Part shown: piece after piece, positions 14,989 through 22,297 of the stretch
Layout: each line of letters starts with the position of its first letter
How positions within the stretch are numbered: the first letter of the stretch is position 1
DNA from: Bacteriovorax sp. Seq25_V
GTDB taxonomy: Bacteria; Bdellovibrionota; Bacteriovoracia; Bacteriovoracales; Bacteriovoracaceae
Assembly: GCF_000447795.1 (NCBI RefSeq)
Contig: NZ_AUNI01000020.1
Span: 1-64,000, forward strand
Length of the DNA: 64,000 nucleotides
Direction: 5' to 3'
Notes under the pieces: generated by a model
What the model was told of the DNA's origin: nothing
The model's input: only the letters and a program-made list of their open reading frames with translations
The model's database searches: none
Position numbers and translations under genes: made by a program

Positions 14989-15447
14989 CTACTTTCTAAA
15001 TAATTGGACAAGGGATAGAAAAAGTCCCTTGGCCTTTTTTAATTCTTCTTTGCGCTTTTCTTCGTCATTTCTTTGAAAATCTTGTATGGCCCTTGATGCA
15101 CTTAATGGATCAATCTTCTGAGTGAGATAACTTTGAAACTTGGTAAGAAATGCTTCTTCCTTAATATCAAGCTCATCACTTCTAAATAGGATATTGGCGA
15201 GGTGATGGAGTTGCGAGAGGTGAGAGGCATCAGTGATCTTGTCAACATAGGTATAAGGCGAGAATTTTTCTTTGAGCACTTCTCTTATGGCAATTTTCTG
15301 CTCTTCGGTGAGGATTGCGTTCGAGAGAAAGCTTTCAATTGTTTCTTGCTCTTTATCTGTATAGATTCCATCAACCATTGTCAGAGCAACTAAGCTTTTC
15401 CATAGGTTAAGGTAACTTTCTTGGTTTCTTATATCATTACTATTCAT
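14989..15447 (-). CDS. TerB-like helical protein
   Basis: 152 residues, all-helical and without a signal peptide. Residues 15-110 fit the TerB/DUF533-type fold (VALTMVDGIYTDKEQETIESFL, then a second acidic repeat FRSDELDIKEEAFL). Members occur as stress-linked cytoplasmic proteins, some binding metal through such acidic loops. The C-terminal 30 residues are Lys/Glu-rich. The exact role is unknown. It converges on apt with one base between stop codons. Confidence 0.65.
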   Translation of the reverse strand: MNSNDIRNQESYLNLWKSLVALTMVDGIYTDKEQETIESFLSNAILTEEQKIAIREVLKEKFSPYTYVDKITDASHLSQLHHLANILFRSDELDIKEEAFLTKFQSYLTQKIDPLSASRAIQDFQRNDEEKRKEELKKAKGLFLSLVQLFRK

Positions 15448-15597
15448 AGGTTTATCTTAGCTCTTTTTAGTTAAACGGGAGAGAAGCAAAAAATACCCAT
15501 GAGATTTGCTCTGGTAATGCGTCAGAATCTTCCTACTAATAATAGTTATTGTAAAAAGATATACTATTAATGGGGATTTTGCCCTTTTGTGGAGTTT

Positions 15598-17529
15598 ATG
15601 AAAGTTAACGATTACGCCGCACAAATTTCAGATCTACGTGAGACCCAGCAAGGCCAGTTGGCAAAGCAAAGAGCAGGGTACGAAGCGCAGATTAAAAACA
15701 TCCAAGATACTAATGAAGTATTGATGGATGATCTACGTTCAAATAATGCAGAAAAAAGAAAAATTCTCGTTGATCAAAATCAAGATAAAATTGATGTTAT
15801 CAATGAGAAAACGACAAAGCTTTTGAATGATAGAAGAGAGTCGTATAAAGAATCTCTCGCTGAACAAAAAGACGGTTTTAGAAAGCAAAGATTACAATTG
15901 ACTGAAAACTTTCAATCAAAGCTTGGTGATATTAAAAGTTCTTATGATGAAGCTCTTCAACAACATCAGTATCGTAGTGATGAACAATTAAGTAACACGA
16001 CAGAGAATCTCAACAATAAATTAGATATCAAAGAAAAGATCGCTGCAAAAGAAATTGCTGGCATCCAATCAAAATCTAAGGAATCAATTACAGAACTCAA
16101 GGATGATATACGTCAGCAGAAGAAAGATTTCGTTAAAAGAAATCGAACGGAAAAAGACGAATTGAATAAGAGTCATTCGAGAGAAATGAATGAAGCTAGA
16201 GATTATTTTGGTAAGAAAATAGATACAATTGTTGATAATCGAAATGAGGAAGTAAGAAAGGTCAATGAGAAATTCGAATTTGCCCTTAATAATTCTCGTA
16301 CAGATGATAGAGCAGAGGTTGATCGCCTTGCGAATAATTATAAGGAAGCTGTAGATAGAATCAGTCGTGATTCTCAGCACGATTACAAGCAACTTCAAGG
16401 TAAGTTCGTACGTGATAGAAGTGAGAGTCAACGTGATCATCAAGAGCAAGTGTATTTTCTTAATAAAGAAAAAGATGAGATCGTTGATCGTTCTCTTCGT
16501 GGTGAGGGTGTTGAGTTTCAAAAGCAAGAGCTTAGAGATAAGTATGATGCACGTATTGATGGAATGAAGGATCTTCTTTTTGATCAGCGTGTGAAGTTTG
16601 AAAAAGACCTTTCTGATATGGATAAGCATGTTGATGCTCAAGTAAAAGAGAAGAACTTTCTTGAACGTCAAAATATGGATAAGCTCAAATCTGAGTTCAA
16701 TAATAATCTAAATACAAATATTGAAAAAAATAGAAGAGAACAAGTCCAACTTGAAAAAGACTATAATAGACAGTTTCGAAATCAAGCTTCAAATCACGAA
16801 GAGGCTTCGCTTAGAAGCGATAAGTACTATGGAAACTTATTAGAGAATCAACGTAAGCATTTTGGTGAAAATGTTAATAAGCTAGAGAAAGCTAATCTTG
16901 ATAACGTGAGAAACCTACAGCATGAGTATGCTCTTGAGAAAAAAGAAATTGCTGAGATCACAAGAAAGAGTGTTGAAGAGCAACTTAAGAATCAGAGAGA
17001 AGAGTATCATCGTAAAGTTGATAAATTAACTGAAAGTTATGAACAAAAGTTTCAGCGTCTATCCACAGAACTAGAAAAGACAAAAAGTAATCTACAATTA
17101 CAACTAGAAAAACATCAGAAAAACTCAGCGATGCAGCAGGAGTCTGATACTCAATATTATACTTCAATGAAGAATCAGCAACGTCAGGAAATGAATGAGA
17201 GAACGTCTGAGTTAAAGAAAGATTTTGATCGTGAAATCAAGCAACTTAAGTTCCAGTATGATAATGATCTTGGAAAGGTAAGACGTGAAAATGATGTTTT
17301 CAACGCGAGAACCGTTCAAAAATATGAGCTTGATAAGCAGAAGATGATTGCGGATCATCAAAAAGAGTTAAGACAAAAACTAACAGAAGCAAATATGAAG
17401 CTAGAAAGAGTAATTAAGGATAGTGAGTTCCAAAAGCAATCTATTATCGATACCTACGAGACACGTCTCAAAGACCTCAAGCGCTCTTACGAGTTAGAAC
17501 AAGTAAAAACATATACAAGTAATTCATGA
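15598..17529 (+). CDS. Large coiled-coil protein, 643 residues
   Basis: From the ATG at 15598 (GGAG just upstream; an in-frame GTG at 15589 is the alternative) the entire protein is heptad-like and rich in Glu, Lys, Gln, Asn and Arg. There is almost no Pro and no signal peptide or membrane segment. No globular domain is recognisable. It should form a long cytoplasmic rod. In Bdellovibrio, crescentin-like coiled-coil proteins support cell integrity; similarity here is architectural only. A TATACT-like -10 lies near 15560. The dtd start overlaps its stop codon, so the two are translated together, although no functional link is obvious. Confidence 0.85.
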   Translation: MKVNDYAAQISDLRETQQGQLAKQRAGYEAQIKNIQDTNEVLMDDLRSNNAEKRKILVDQNQDKIDVINEKTTKLLNDRRESYKESLAEQKDGFRKQRLQLTENFQSKLGDIKSSYDEALQQHQYRSDEQLSNTTENLNNKLDIKEKIAAKEIAGIQSKSKESITELKDDIRQQKKDFVKRNRTEKDELNKSHSREMNEARDYFGKKIDTIVDNRNEEVRKVNEKFEFALNNSRTDDRAEVDRLANNYKEAVDRISRDSQHDYKQLQGKFVRDRSESQRDHQEQVYFLNKEKDEIVDRSLRGEGVEFQKQELRDKYDARIDGMKDLLFDQRVKFEKDLSDMDKHVDAQVKEKNFLERQNMDKLKSEFNNNLNTNIEKNRREQVQLEKDYNRQFRNQASNHEEASLRSDKYYGNLLENQRKHFGENVNKLEKANLDNVRNLQHEYALEKKEIAEITRKSVEEQLKNQREEYHRKVDKLTESYEQKFQRLSTELEKTKSNLQLQLEKHQKNSAMQQESDTQYYTSMKNQQRQEMNERTSELKKDFDREIKQLKFQYDNDLGKVRRENDVFNARTVQKYELDKQKMIADHQKELRQKLTEANMKLERVIKDSEFQKQSIIDTYETRLKDLKRSYELEQVKTYTSNS

Positions 17530-17960
17530 AAATAGTGATCCAAAGAGTATCTCAGGCAAATGTTAAAGTTGATGGCAAAGTTGTATCTGAAATAGGAAAG
17601 GGAATGATGCTTCTTGTTTGTATGGAGAAGCAGGATGATTCAAAAGTCGTGGAGGAGGCCTCTCGTAAGGTTCTCAATTACCGAATTTTTGCCGATGAAA
17701 ATGGGAAAATGAATTTAAACCTAGAGCAGGTTGGTGGCGAAATCCTAGCTGTAAGTCAGTTTACACTTTCCTGGAATGGAAAAAAAGGAAATCGTCCAAG
17801 CTTTGATAACTCTAAAGAACCAAATGAGGCGTTGGTGTTATTTGATAAGTTTTGTAATTATTTGAGTGCGAGTGCGAAAGTAGAAAAGGGCCAGTTTGGA
17901 GAACATATGAACGTGTCACTCACAAATGATGGCCCAGTTACTTTCAGTGTCGACTTTTAA
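17526..17960 (+). CDS. dtd: D-aminoacyl-tRNA deacylase
   Basis: 144 residues, the standard length. The signature motifs SQFTLSWNG (residues about 78-86) and the C-terminal NDGPVTFSVDF, together with MKIVIQRVSQANVKVDG at the start, identify DTD. The enzyme removes D-amino acids and glycine from mischarged tRNA in the cytoplasm. The second conserved block usually reads NxGPVT, as here. The start overlaps the coiled-coil gene by four bases (ATGA). Confidence 0.96.
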   Translation: MKIVIQRVSQANVKVDGKVVSEIGKGMMLLVCMEKQDDSKVVEEASRKVLNYRIFADENGKMNLNLEQVGGEILAVSQFTLSWNGKKGNRPSFDNSKEPNEALVLFDKFCNYLSASAKVEKGQFGEHMNVSLTNDGPVTFSVDF

Positions 17961-18188
17961 TTAAGCGTTAACTTTATTTGTCGCTTCAGCTTTAGCCGCT
18001 CTATCCATAGCAACTGCTTTCTTCCAGATTCCTGCGAAAATAAACGCGAAGACTCCTAGGAAACATGCAATGTGGAATACTTCAATTGTCATAGAACTTG
18101 CTACGTTTTTTGAAGGTCTTACTGGCTCAAGCGCTTCGCCCTTTGGAACGATTGACGTCTGATATACTTTAACAGTTTGATTACTCAT
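17961..18188 (-). CDS. Small single-pass membrane protein
   Basis: 75 residues. A hydrophilic N-terminus (1-33) is followed by one membrane helix (about 36-55, IEVFHIACFLGVFAFIFAGI) and an Ala/Lys-rich cytoplasmic tail (KKAVAMDRAAKAEATNK). GGAG precedes the ATG. No family recognised. It resembles small accessory subunits of respiratory or transport complexes, but no such complex is nearby. The stop codon abuts the convergent dtd gene. Confidence 0.7.
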   Translation of the reverse strand: MSNQTVKVYQTSIVPKGEALEPVRPSKNVASSMTIEVFHIACFLGVFAFIFAGIWKKAVAMDRAAKAEATNKVNA

Positions 18189-18381
18189 AAATAATCTCCA
18201 TTTAGTTATATTAATTAGTTACCAATACAATATAGATTTAATCTCAGCAAGATAACATGATTTACATCACTTTTCAGTTAAATTTTTGTTAAGAATATTT
18301 ATTTTGTCGTAGCGCGTCTGTCTCATGTGTAGTAGAAGTGCAATACTTATATGCAAATGTATTTTATTTCCGGAGGTTACG

Positions 18382-18942
18382 ATGAGAAAGTCAATTTTGC
18401 TACTTTTACCACTCTTGTTACTTGGAAGTTGTAAAACTTTCAGAGGTCAGTTTACTACTCATGAGGATATAACACTAAATACTGGAAAAAAGAAAGTCAC
18501 TATTGAAGTAGGCCAACGTGAAGTTAAAATTAATTTCAAATCAAAGAAGAAAGCTGAGCTTGAAATTGATGGACATAAAGTTGACTTAAAGTTCGACTCA
18601 AAACTTAAAATTCCTTCAAATGGTGATTTCAAAGTTAAGGCGTCTGATTGGAACCAAGTATACGATCTTGTTGGTACTTCAAAGGTTGAAGTAACTTCTG
18701 GTCCGTTAAGCCATGATTTTGAAAGTTGTGTGGAAAGAGTTCCTTACACTGTTTGTAACGGAAGAAGTTGTCATATTGTTTATAGAGATTTCTATGGTCA
18801 AAGACATGTTGAATACCGCTTAAGAACTACAACTCAAAATATTGTGATGAATCTTGTTGCTGAAGATCATGGGCATGCAGAGTTTAGTGGATATAATAGT
18901 TCATCAGAAAGAGTTTACGAATATTACGGAAATTGTCGTTAA
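18382..18942 (+). CDS. Putative lipoprotein, unknown
   Basis: 186 residues. The ATG at 18382 has GGAGG upstream; an earlier in-frame ATG would place the signal peptide internally. Lipobox LLGSC near residue 17. The mature part starts basic and strand-rich (NTGKKKVTIEVGQREVKINFKSKKKAELEIDGHK). It then has a Cys-containing region (ESCVERVPYTVCNGRSCHIVYRDFYGQR) and a final Cys, so disulphides are possible. No family recognised. It is probably an envelope protein. It ends at a terminator shared with the TM2-domain gene. Confidence 0.75.
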   Translation: MRKSILLLLPLLLLGSCKTFRGQFTTHEDITLNTGKKKVTIEVGQREVKINFKSKKKAELEIDGHKVDLKFDSKLKIPSNGDFKVKASDWNQVYDLVGTSKVEVTSGPLSHDFESCVERVPYTVCNGRSCHIVYRDFYGQRHVEYRLRTTTQNIVMNLVAEDHGHAEFSGYNSSSERVYEYYGNCR

Positions 18943-18947
18943 AAAAT

Positions 18948-18967
18948 AAGGGCCTAGAATGGCCCTT
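18948..18967. terminator. Bidirectional intrinsic terminator
   Basis: AAGGGCC (18948-18954) and GGCCCTT (18961-18967) with a six-base loop, followed by a T-run on the plus strand and preceded by an A-run that serves the minus strand. Confidence 0.85.
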
Positions 18968-19370
18968 TTTTATTTATCTCATCAATTTGTTCATTTAGTG
19001 TCCAGAAGTCATAAATAACTCCAAACATAAAAAAACCGCCAGTGAAGACATAGAGAATTCCAGTGAGGATCTTACCCATGTAGAAGCGGTGAATGCCAAA
19101 GATTCCAAGAAATGTTAGGGCCACCCATGCGATATTGTAATCGATAATTCCTTCATTGTATTTTTGGTCAGCATCTTCATCCATCGAAGGAATAAGAAAG
19201 AGATCAATTAACCAGCCGACTCCAAGCAGGCCACCCGTGAAAAACCAGAGTGTCCCAGTGATCGGTTTTCCGAAGTAGAAGCGGTGAGCTCCTGTAAACC
19301 CAAAGATCCAAAGTAGGTATCCCATGGTTTTACTATGACTATCACTTATTGATTTTAAAATTGGTAGCAT
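18954..19370 (-). CDS. Double TM2-domain membrane protein
   Basis: 138 residues from the ATG at 19370-19368, which overlaps the stop of the upstream gene. Two TM2 modules are visible. The first is GFTGAHRFYFGKPITGTLWFF followed by WLIDLFLIP. The second is GIFGIHRFYMGKILTGILYVF followed by VIYDFW. Each TM2 domain is a pair of membrane helices joined by a short loop with the HRFY/G motif. The function of bacterial TM2 proteins is unknown. Translational coupling to the 113-residue gene upstream suggests a joint role. Confidence 0.88.
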   Translation of the reverse strand: MLPILKSISDSHSKTMGYLLWIFGFTGAHRFYFGKPITGTLWFFTGGLLGVGWLIDLFLIPSMDEDADQKYNEGIIDYNIAWVALTFLGIFGIHRFYMGKILTGILYVFTGGFFMFGVIYDFWTLNEQIDEINKKGPF

Positions 19371-19711
19371 TAAATATCCTTCGTTGCCCAAATTGGATTC
19401 TTATCTTTTGTGAGGGCATGCTTAATCTTTTCTTCAATTTTTGAGAAGACAAGTTGAGATTCAATATAGTCTTCTATTTCTTCAGGCTGGAACTCTTCAC
19501 TTACACTAAGAGGTACTCCTTGAATTTCAAAGTTTAGAGTGAGGTCATCTTTCGTGGCGGAGACCAGTATAGTGTAGTATTTTGCTTCGCCTGCCTGAAT
19601 TTGCTTTCTCTGCTTTCTTGAAAGTAAGAGGGCGTGTCTATCGCTAAGGCATGCTCCGTCGATTGTTTCGAAAAAGTACTCAATATTATTTAGTTCACAA
19701 GAAAATTTCAT
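19370..19711 (-). CDS. Conserved-looking small cytoplasmic protein, unknown
   Basis: 113 residues with no signal peptide or membrane helix. The N-terminal part is mainly strands (FSCELNNIEYFF, YYTILVSATKDDLTLNFEIQGV). A helical, acidic C-terminal part follows (EEFQPEEIEDYIESQLVFSKIEEKIKHAL). No motif recognised. Its stop overlaps the start of the TM2 gene, so the two form an operon. The Shine-Dalgarno is weak. Confidence 0.65.
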   Translation of the reverse strand: MKFSCELNNIEYFFETIDGACLSDRHALLLSRKQRKQIQAGEAKYYTILVSATKDDLTLNFEIQGVPLSVSEEFQPEEIEDYIESQLVFSKIEEKIKHALTKDKNPIWATKDI

Positions 19712-19801
19712 TTTAAGCTCTAGGTAATTTTTAACTTATAAACCAAGGGTGAAGCGCTGTGTTATTATAAGCTTATAGTTTTATTATACGTAGAGGATAC
19801 T

Positions 19802-20101
19802 ATGAAAGTTGATTATTTAAAAGAAGATGAAGAAACAAAAGCTGTTGAAGAGAAGAAAGATTCCCCACGACGAATTCTTGTTGGAGGAAATGGAAAGACG
19901 AGAGTAAACGATGAGGTCTTTGATCAAGATGTTTTGATTGTCGTAAGTAAACTTAAGAAGTATGTAAAAGACAAGCATGGTTTGAATACATCGGGTGATG
20001 TATTTAAGAGACTATCAGATATTGTTCGTGTTGCATGTGATCGCGCTTGTGAAAGATCAAAGCAGGATGGGCGAAAGACATTGATGGAAAAAGATTTTTA
20101 A
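19802..20101 (+). CDS. Bacterial histone-fold protein with N-terminal extension
   Basis: 99 residues. The C-terminal 55 residues form a histone fold: IVVSKLKKYVKDKHGLNTSG (helix 1 and loop), a long central helix (DVFKRLSDIVRVACDRACER) and the hallmark second loop DGRKTLMEKDF. That loop matches GRKTI..DI of archaeal histones and the Bdellovibrio histone Bd0055. The first 42 residues are charged and probably flexible, an extension that single-fold bacterial histones lack. It should dimerise and bind DNA. The next gene starts on the base after its stop codon. Confidence 0.85.
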   Translation: MKVDYLKEDEETKAVEEKKDSPRRILVGGNGKTRVNDEVFDQDVLIVVSKLKKYVKDKHGLNTSGDVFKRLSDIVRVACDRACERSKQDGRKTLMEKDF

Positions 20102-20899
20102 ATGGCAAAGTATCAATTAACTAAATATTCGAATGGCTACGTACTTGCAAGATTTGATGGCGAGGTTTGTGGAGAGAAGATTTTTGACAACGACTATGTC
20201 ATTCTCACTAAGAGTAGTGCAACTGAGGTGAGCGCTGTAGAGTTTGAATATTTGGATTTTGATATTGAAGAGTCAGTACAAATGGAAATACTTAAAGCGA
20301 TTGGATTGTGCTTTCGCTTTATGCCAAACTTCATTGGTCATGAAGATTTCATTCCAAATCTTTTTATGCCTAAAGTTATTGATGATAATTTCGATTTAAC
20401 TTTTTTTGGTGGGAGTTTTAATCCATGGCATCCCGGTCATTCAGAATGTATTAAGCAATGTGCTCAATTTGAAAATGCGATTGTTGTTGTTCCTGACTAC
20501 AGTCCATGGAAAGATAATTTAATGGAGAGTCCACTTCGTGAAATGATTAAGATTTCTAAGAAGGTGAGAGGCGCGAGCGCAAACGCCGCAGTTTACCCAG
20601 GCTTCTGGGGAAGCAGTCAAAGAAATCCAACTTCTAAATGGATAAAAGATGTTCAAGAGTCAAAGAAGAATTGGCTAATGGGCGAGGATACATTTGATAC
20701 CCTTCTTAGCTGGTTTGAAGTTGATACATTTTTAGACGAGATTGAGAAAATTTATATTCTTCCAAGAAGTTTTGAAAGGAGAAGTTCTTCTTCTGTTGCA
20801 GAGGTCGAGAAGTATATTGTGGACAAGCATCCAAGTCTTGATGTGATCTGGTTGAAAGATCATCCTTTTAAAGATTTAGCTTCTAGTAAAATTAGATAA
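20102..20899 (+). CDS. nadD: NadD-like nicotinate-nucleotide adenylyltransferase with N-terminal extension
   Basis: 265 residues. The nucleotidyltransferase core begins near residue 100 with FFGGSFNPWHPGHSECI, including the HxGH ATP-binding motif at about 109-112. It ends with a version of the ISSTxIR motif (LASSKIR) and contains the adenylate-site region GEDTFDTLLSW. Typical NadD is about 215 residues; the extra 95 N-terminal residues are unrelated to the core and unrecognised. It should make deamido-NAD from nicotinate mononucleotide and ATP. Substrate specificity within this superfamily is inferred. It is coupled to the histone gene (TAA then ATG). Confidence 0.75.
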   Translation: MAKYQLTKYSNGYVLARFDGEVCGEKIFDNDYVILTKSSATEVSAVEFEYLDFDIEESVQMEILKAIGLCFRFMPNFIGHEDFIPNLFMPKVIDDNFDLTFFGGSFNPWHPGHSECIKQCAQFENAIVVVPDYSPWKDNLMESPLREMIKISKKVRGASANAAVYPGFWGSSQRNPTSKWIKDVQESKKNWLMGEDTFDTLLSWFEVDTFLDEIEKIYILPRSFERRSSSSVAEVEKYIVDKHPSLDVIWLKDHPFKDLASSKIR

Positions 20900-20905
20900 A
20901 AAAAA

Positions 20906-20928
20906 GCCCAAGATAACTTGGGCCTTTT
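20906..20928. terminator. Bidirectional intrinsic terminator
   Basis: GCCCAAG (20906-20912) and CTTGGGC (20917-20923) with a four-base loop. TTTT follows on the plus strand, and a longer T-run follows on the minus strand for rpsD. Confidence 0.88.
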
Positions 20929-20950
20929 CATATATAAACGAATGAATCGC

Positions 20951-21583
20951 TTATTTAACTTTCCAGTAGTACTCAATAACAAGCTGTGGAGCTAGTTCGA
21001 ATGGTACATCTTGAGCAAGTGGCTTCTCAACCATTTTTGCTTTCTTTTGCTCTGTTCCTTCTACGTTGAAACAAGCTGGGATTGTAGCAATTCTTGGAGT
21101 TTCAGAAGATTGCTTATAAAGTTGGTTTTTGTAACCTTTTTCAGAAAGAGAAATTACATCACCTGGCTTTACGATAAAAGAAGCTTTATCAACTTTCTTT
21201 CCGTTAACTCTGATTTGTCCGTGAGCTACCATTTGTGAAGCAGCTGGCATAGATGGAGCAAAACCAATTCTGAATACAACGTTATTTAAACGTGACTCAA
21301 GAGTTGTAAGAAGTAGATCCATCCACGGTTGTCCAGAAGTATCTCTCTTTGCTTGCTTTACGTAAGAAACAAGTTGCTTCTCTCTTAACCCGTAATGGAA
21401 TACGATTTTTTGTTTTTCTTTAAGACGAACCGCGTAATCAGAGATTTTCTTTCTCTTGTTACCGTGAACACCTGGTCCGTAAGGACGTCTGTCTAGTGCT
21501 CCAGCTTTTCCAAGACCTGGAAGCTCAACACCTAATGCACGTTGAATAGCGTAACGTGATCTACCTGTAGTACTCTTTGCCAT
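20951..21583 (-). CDS. rpsD: 30S ribosomal protein S4
   Basis: 210 residues from the ATG at 21583-21581, with AGGAG just upstream; the longer frame to 21634 is leader sequence. Family features include the N-terminal rRNA-binding region (RPYGPGVHGNKRKKISDYAVRLKEKQK) and the S4 RNA-binding domain (ESRLNNVVFRIGFAPSMPAASQMVAHGQIRVNGKKVD). S4 nucleates 30S assembly and in many bacteria represses its own translation. It is encoded alone here rather than in the alpha operon. A promoter (21692-21720) and a structured leader (21604-21665) precede it. Confidence 0.97.
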   Translation of the reverse strand: MAKSTTGRSRYAIQRALGVELPGLGKAGALDRRPYGPGVHGNKRKKISDYAVRLKEKQKIVFHYGLREKQLVSYVKQAKRDTSGQPWMDLLLTTLESRLNNVVFRIGFAPSMPAASQMVAHGQIRVNGKKVDKASFIVKPGDVISLSEKGYKNQLYKQSSETPRIATIPACFNVEGTEQKKAKMVEKPLAQDVPFELAPQLVIEYYWKVK

Positions 21584-21603
21584 ATAAGCTCCTAATATTA
21601 TTA

Positions 21604-21665
21604 ACTTAAGGGACATGGCCAGTGGTCGCATCACATCACCAACAACTCGTGTTGGGCCCTTAAGT
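21604..21665 (-). promoter_or_regulatory. Structured 5' leader of rpsD, candidate S4 autoregulatory site
   Basis: Read on the minus strand, the leader has a closing stem (ACTTAAGGG at 21604-21612 with CCCTTAAGT at 21657-21665, nine perfect pairs). Inside it is a second hairpin, CCAACA (21639-21644) with TGTTGG (21650-21655) around a five-base loop. The element ends about 20 bases before the start codon. Such a nested fold in front of a lone rpsD fits feedback control by S4, but I do not recognise a known class. Confidence 0.55.
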
Positions 21666-21691
21666 AAGTTAAACTTGAACGCGACCTGCGC

Positions 21692-21720
21692 AATTTATCG
21701 AAATTTAAGGAATAAGTCAA
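21692..21720 (-). promoter_or_regulatory. Sigma-70-type promoter of rpsD
   Basis: On the minus strand TTGACT (21720-21715) and TAAATT (21697-21692) are separated by exactly 17 bases. The predicted start near 21685 gives a leader of about 100 nt. Confidence 0.65.
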
Positions 21721-21827
21721 GATGTATCTATATTCGGAAGCAATCGTGAAAACTTGACCAAATGAATCTGTTAATTTAAAAAGCAGGGGCACGCAAAACT
21801 TATAAAACATTAAAATCGGGAGGTTTC

Positions 21828-22259
21828 ATGAAAATCATGATTGTTAGCCTATTACTTTCACTTGGATTTACGGCCAAGGCTGAAACATTAAATTATATCT
21901 GTGAGCCATCAGATATGGTTTACATGAACAGATTCTTTGCTCAGGGCTCATTAGATGTGAACGGGACTTTAAGTGAGTCAATCTTGTCGAATACAAGAAC
22001 ACTAATGTCATTTAGACTTGTTGCTTCAGGAAAGCAAAGTGATTATATCGATTATGTGGGATACATTGCGGAAGGTAACACAAAACTAATTTCAGCAATG
22101 ACTAAGGCTCCATTTATTTACTCTTCTTTAAGACTCGAAGGAGAGGGGCAGTCATTTGATATCAAGTTACTTTTTGATTACTCTGAAAATTTTGATTCAA
22201 GAATTAGAGATATTGAAACAAACAGAACTTACAGAGCAAACTGTAAAGTTATCAGATAA
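21828..22259 (+). CDS. Small secreted protein, unknown
   Basis: 143 residues, signal peptide to about residue 18 (TAKAET). Two Cys, one near the mature N-terminus (YICEPSD) and one four residues from the end (NCKVIR), could form a disulphide that closes a small beta-rich domain. No family recognised. GGGAGG precedes the ATG with good spacing. A weak TTGACC element lies near 21754. It ends at a terminator that also marks the end of the opposing TPR gene. Confidence 0.75.
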   Translation: MKIMIVSLLLSLGFTAKAETLNYICEPSDMVYMNRFFAQGSLDVNGTLSESILSNTRTLMSFRLVASGKQSDYIDYVGYIAEGNTKLISAMTKAPFIYSSLRLEGEGQSFDIKLLFDYSENFDSRIRDIETNRTYRANCKVIR

Positions 22260-22268
22260 TTCAACTTT

Positions 22269-22297
22269 GCTCTTCTTGTTTTTTGGACAAGAAGGGC
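22269..22297 (+). terminator. Intrinsic terminator after the small secreted protein
   Basis: An 11-bp stem, GCTCTTCTTGT (22269-22279) with ACAAGAAGGGC (22287-22297), includes one G-T pair and has a T-rich loop, then TAGTCTTTTTT. The stop codon of the opposing gene starts at its last base. Confidence 0.75.

Noticed and set aside
16084-16671. 195-codon minus-strand open frame
   Set aside because: Antisense shadow of the coiled-coil gene; its Leu/Ile richness reflects the Glu/Lys/Asn codons on the other strand.
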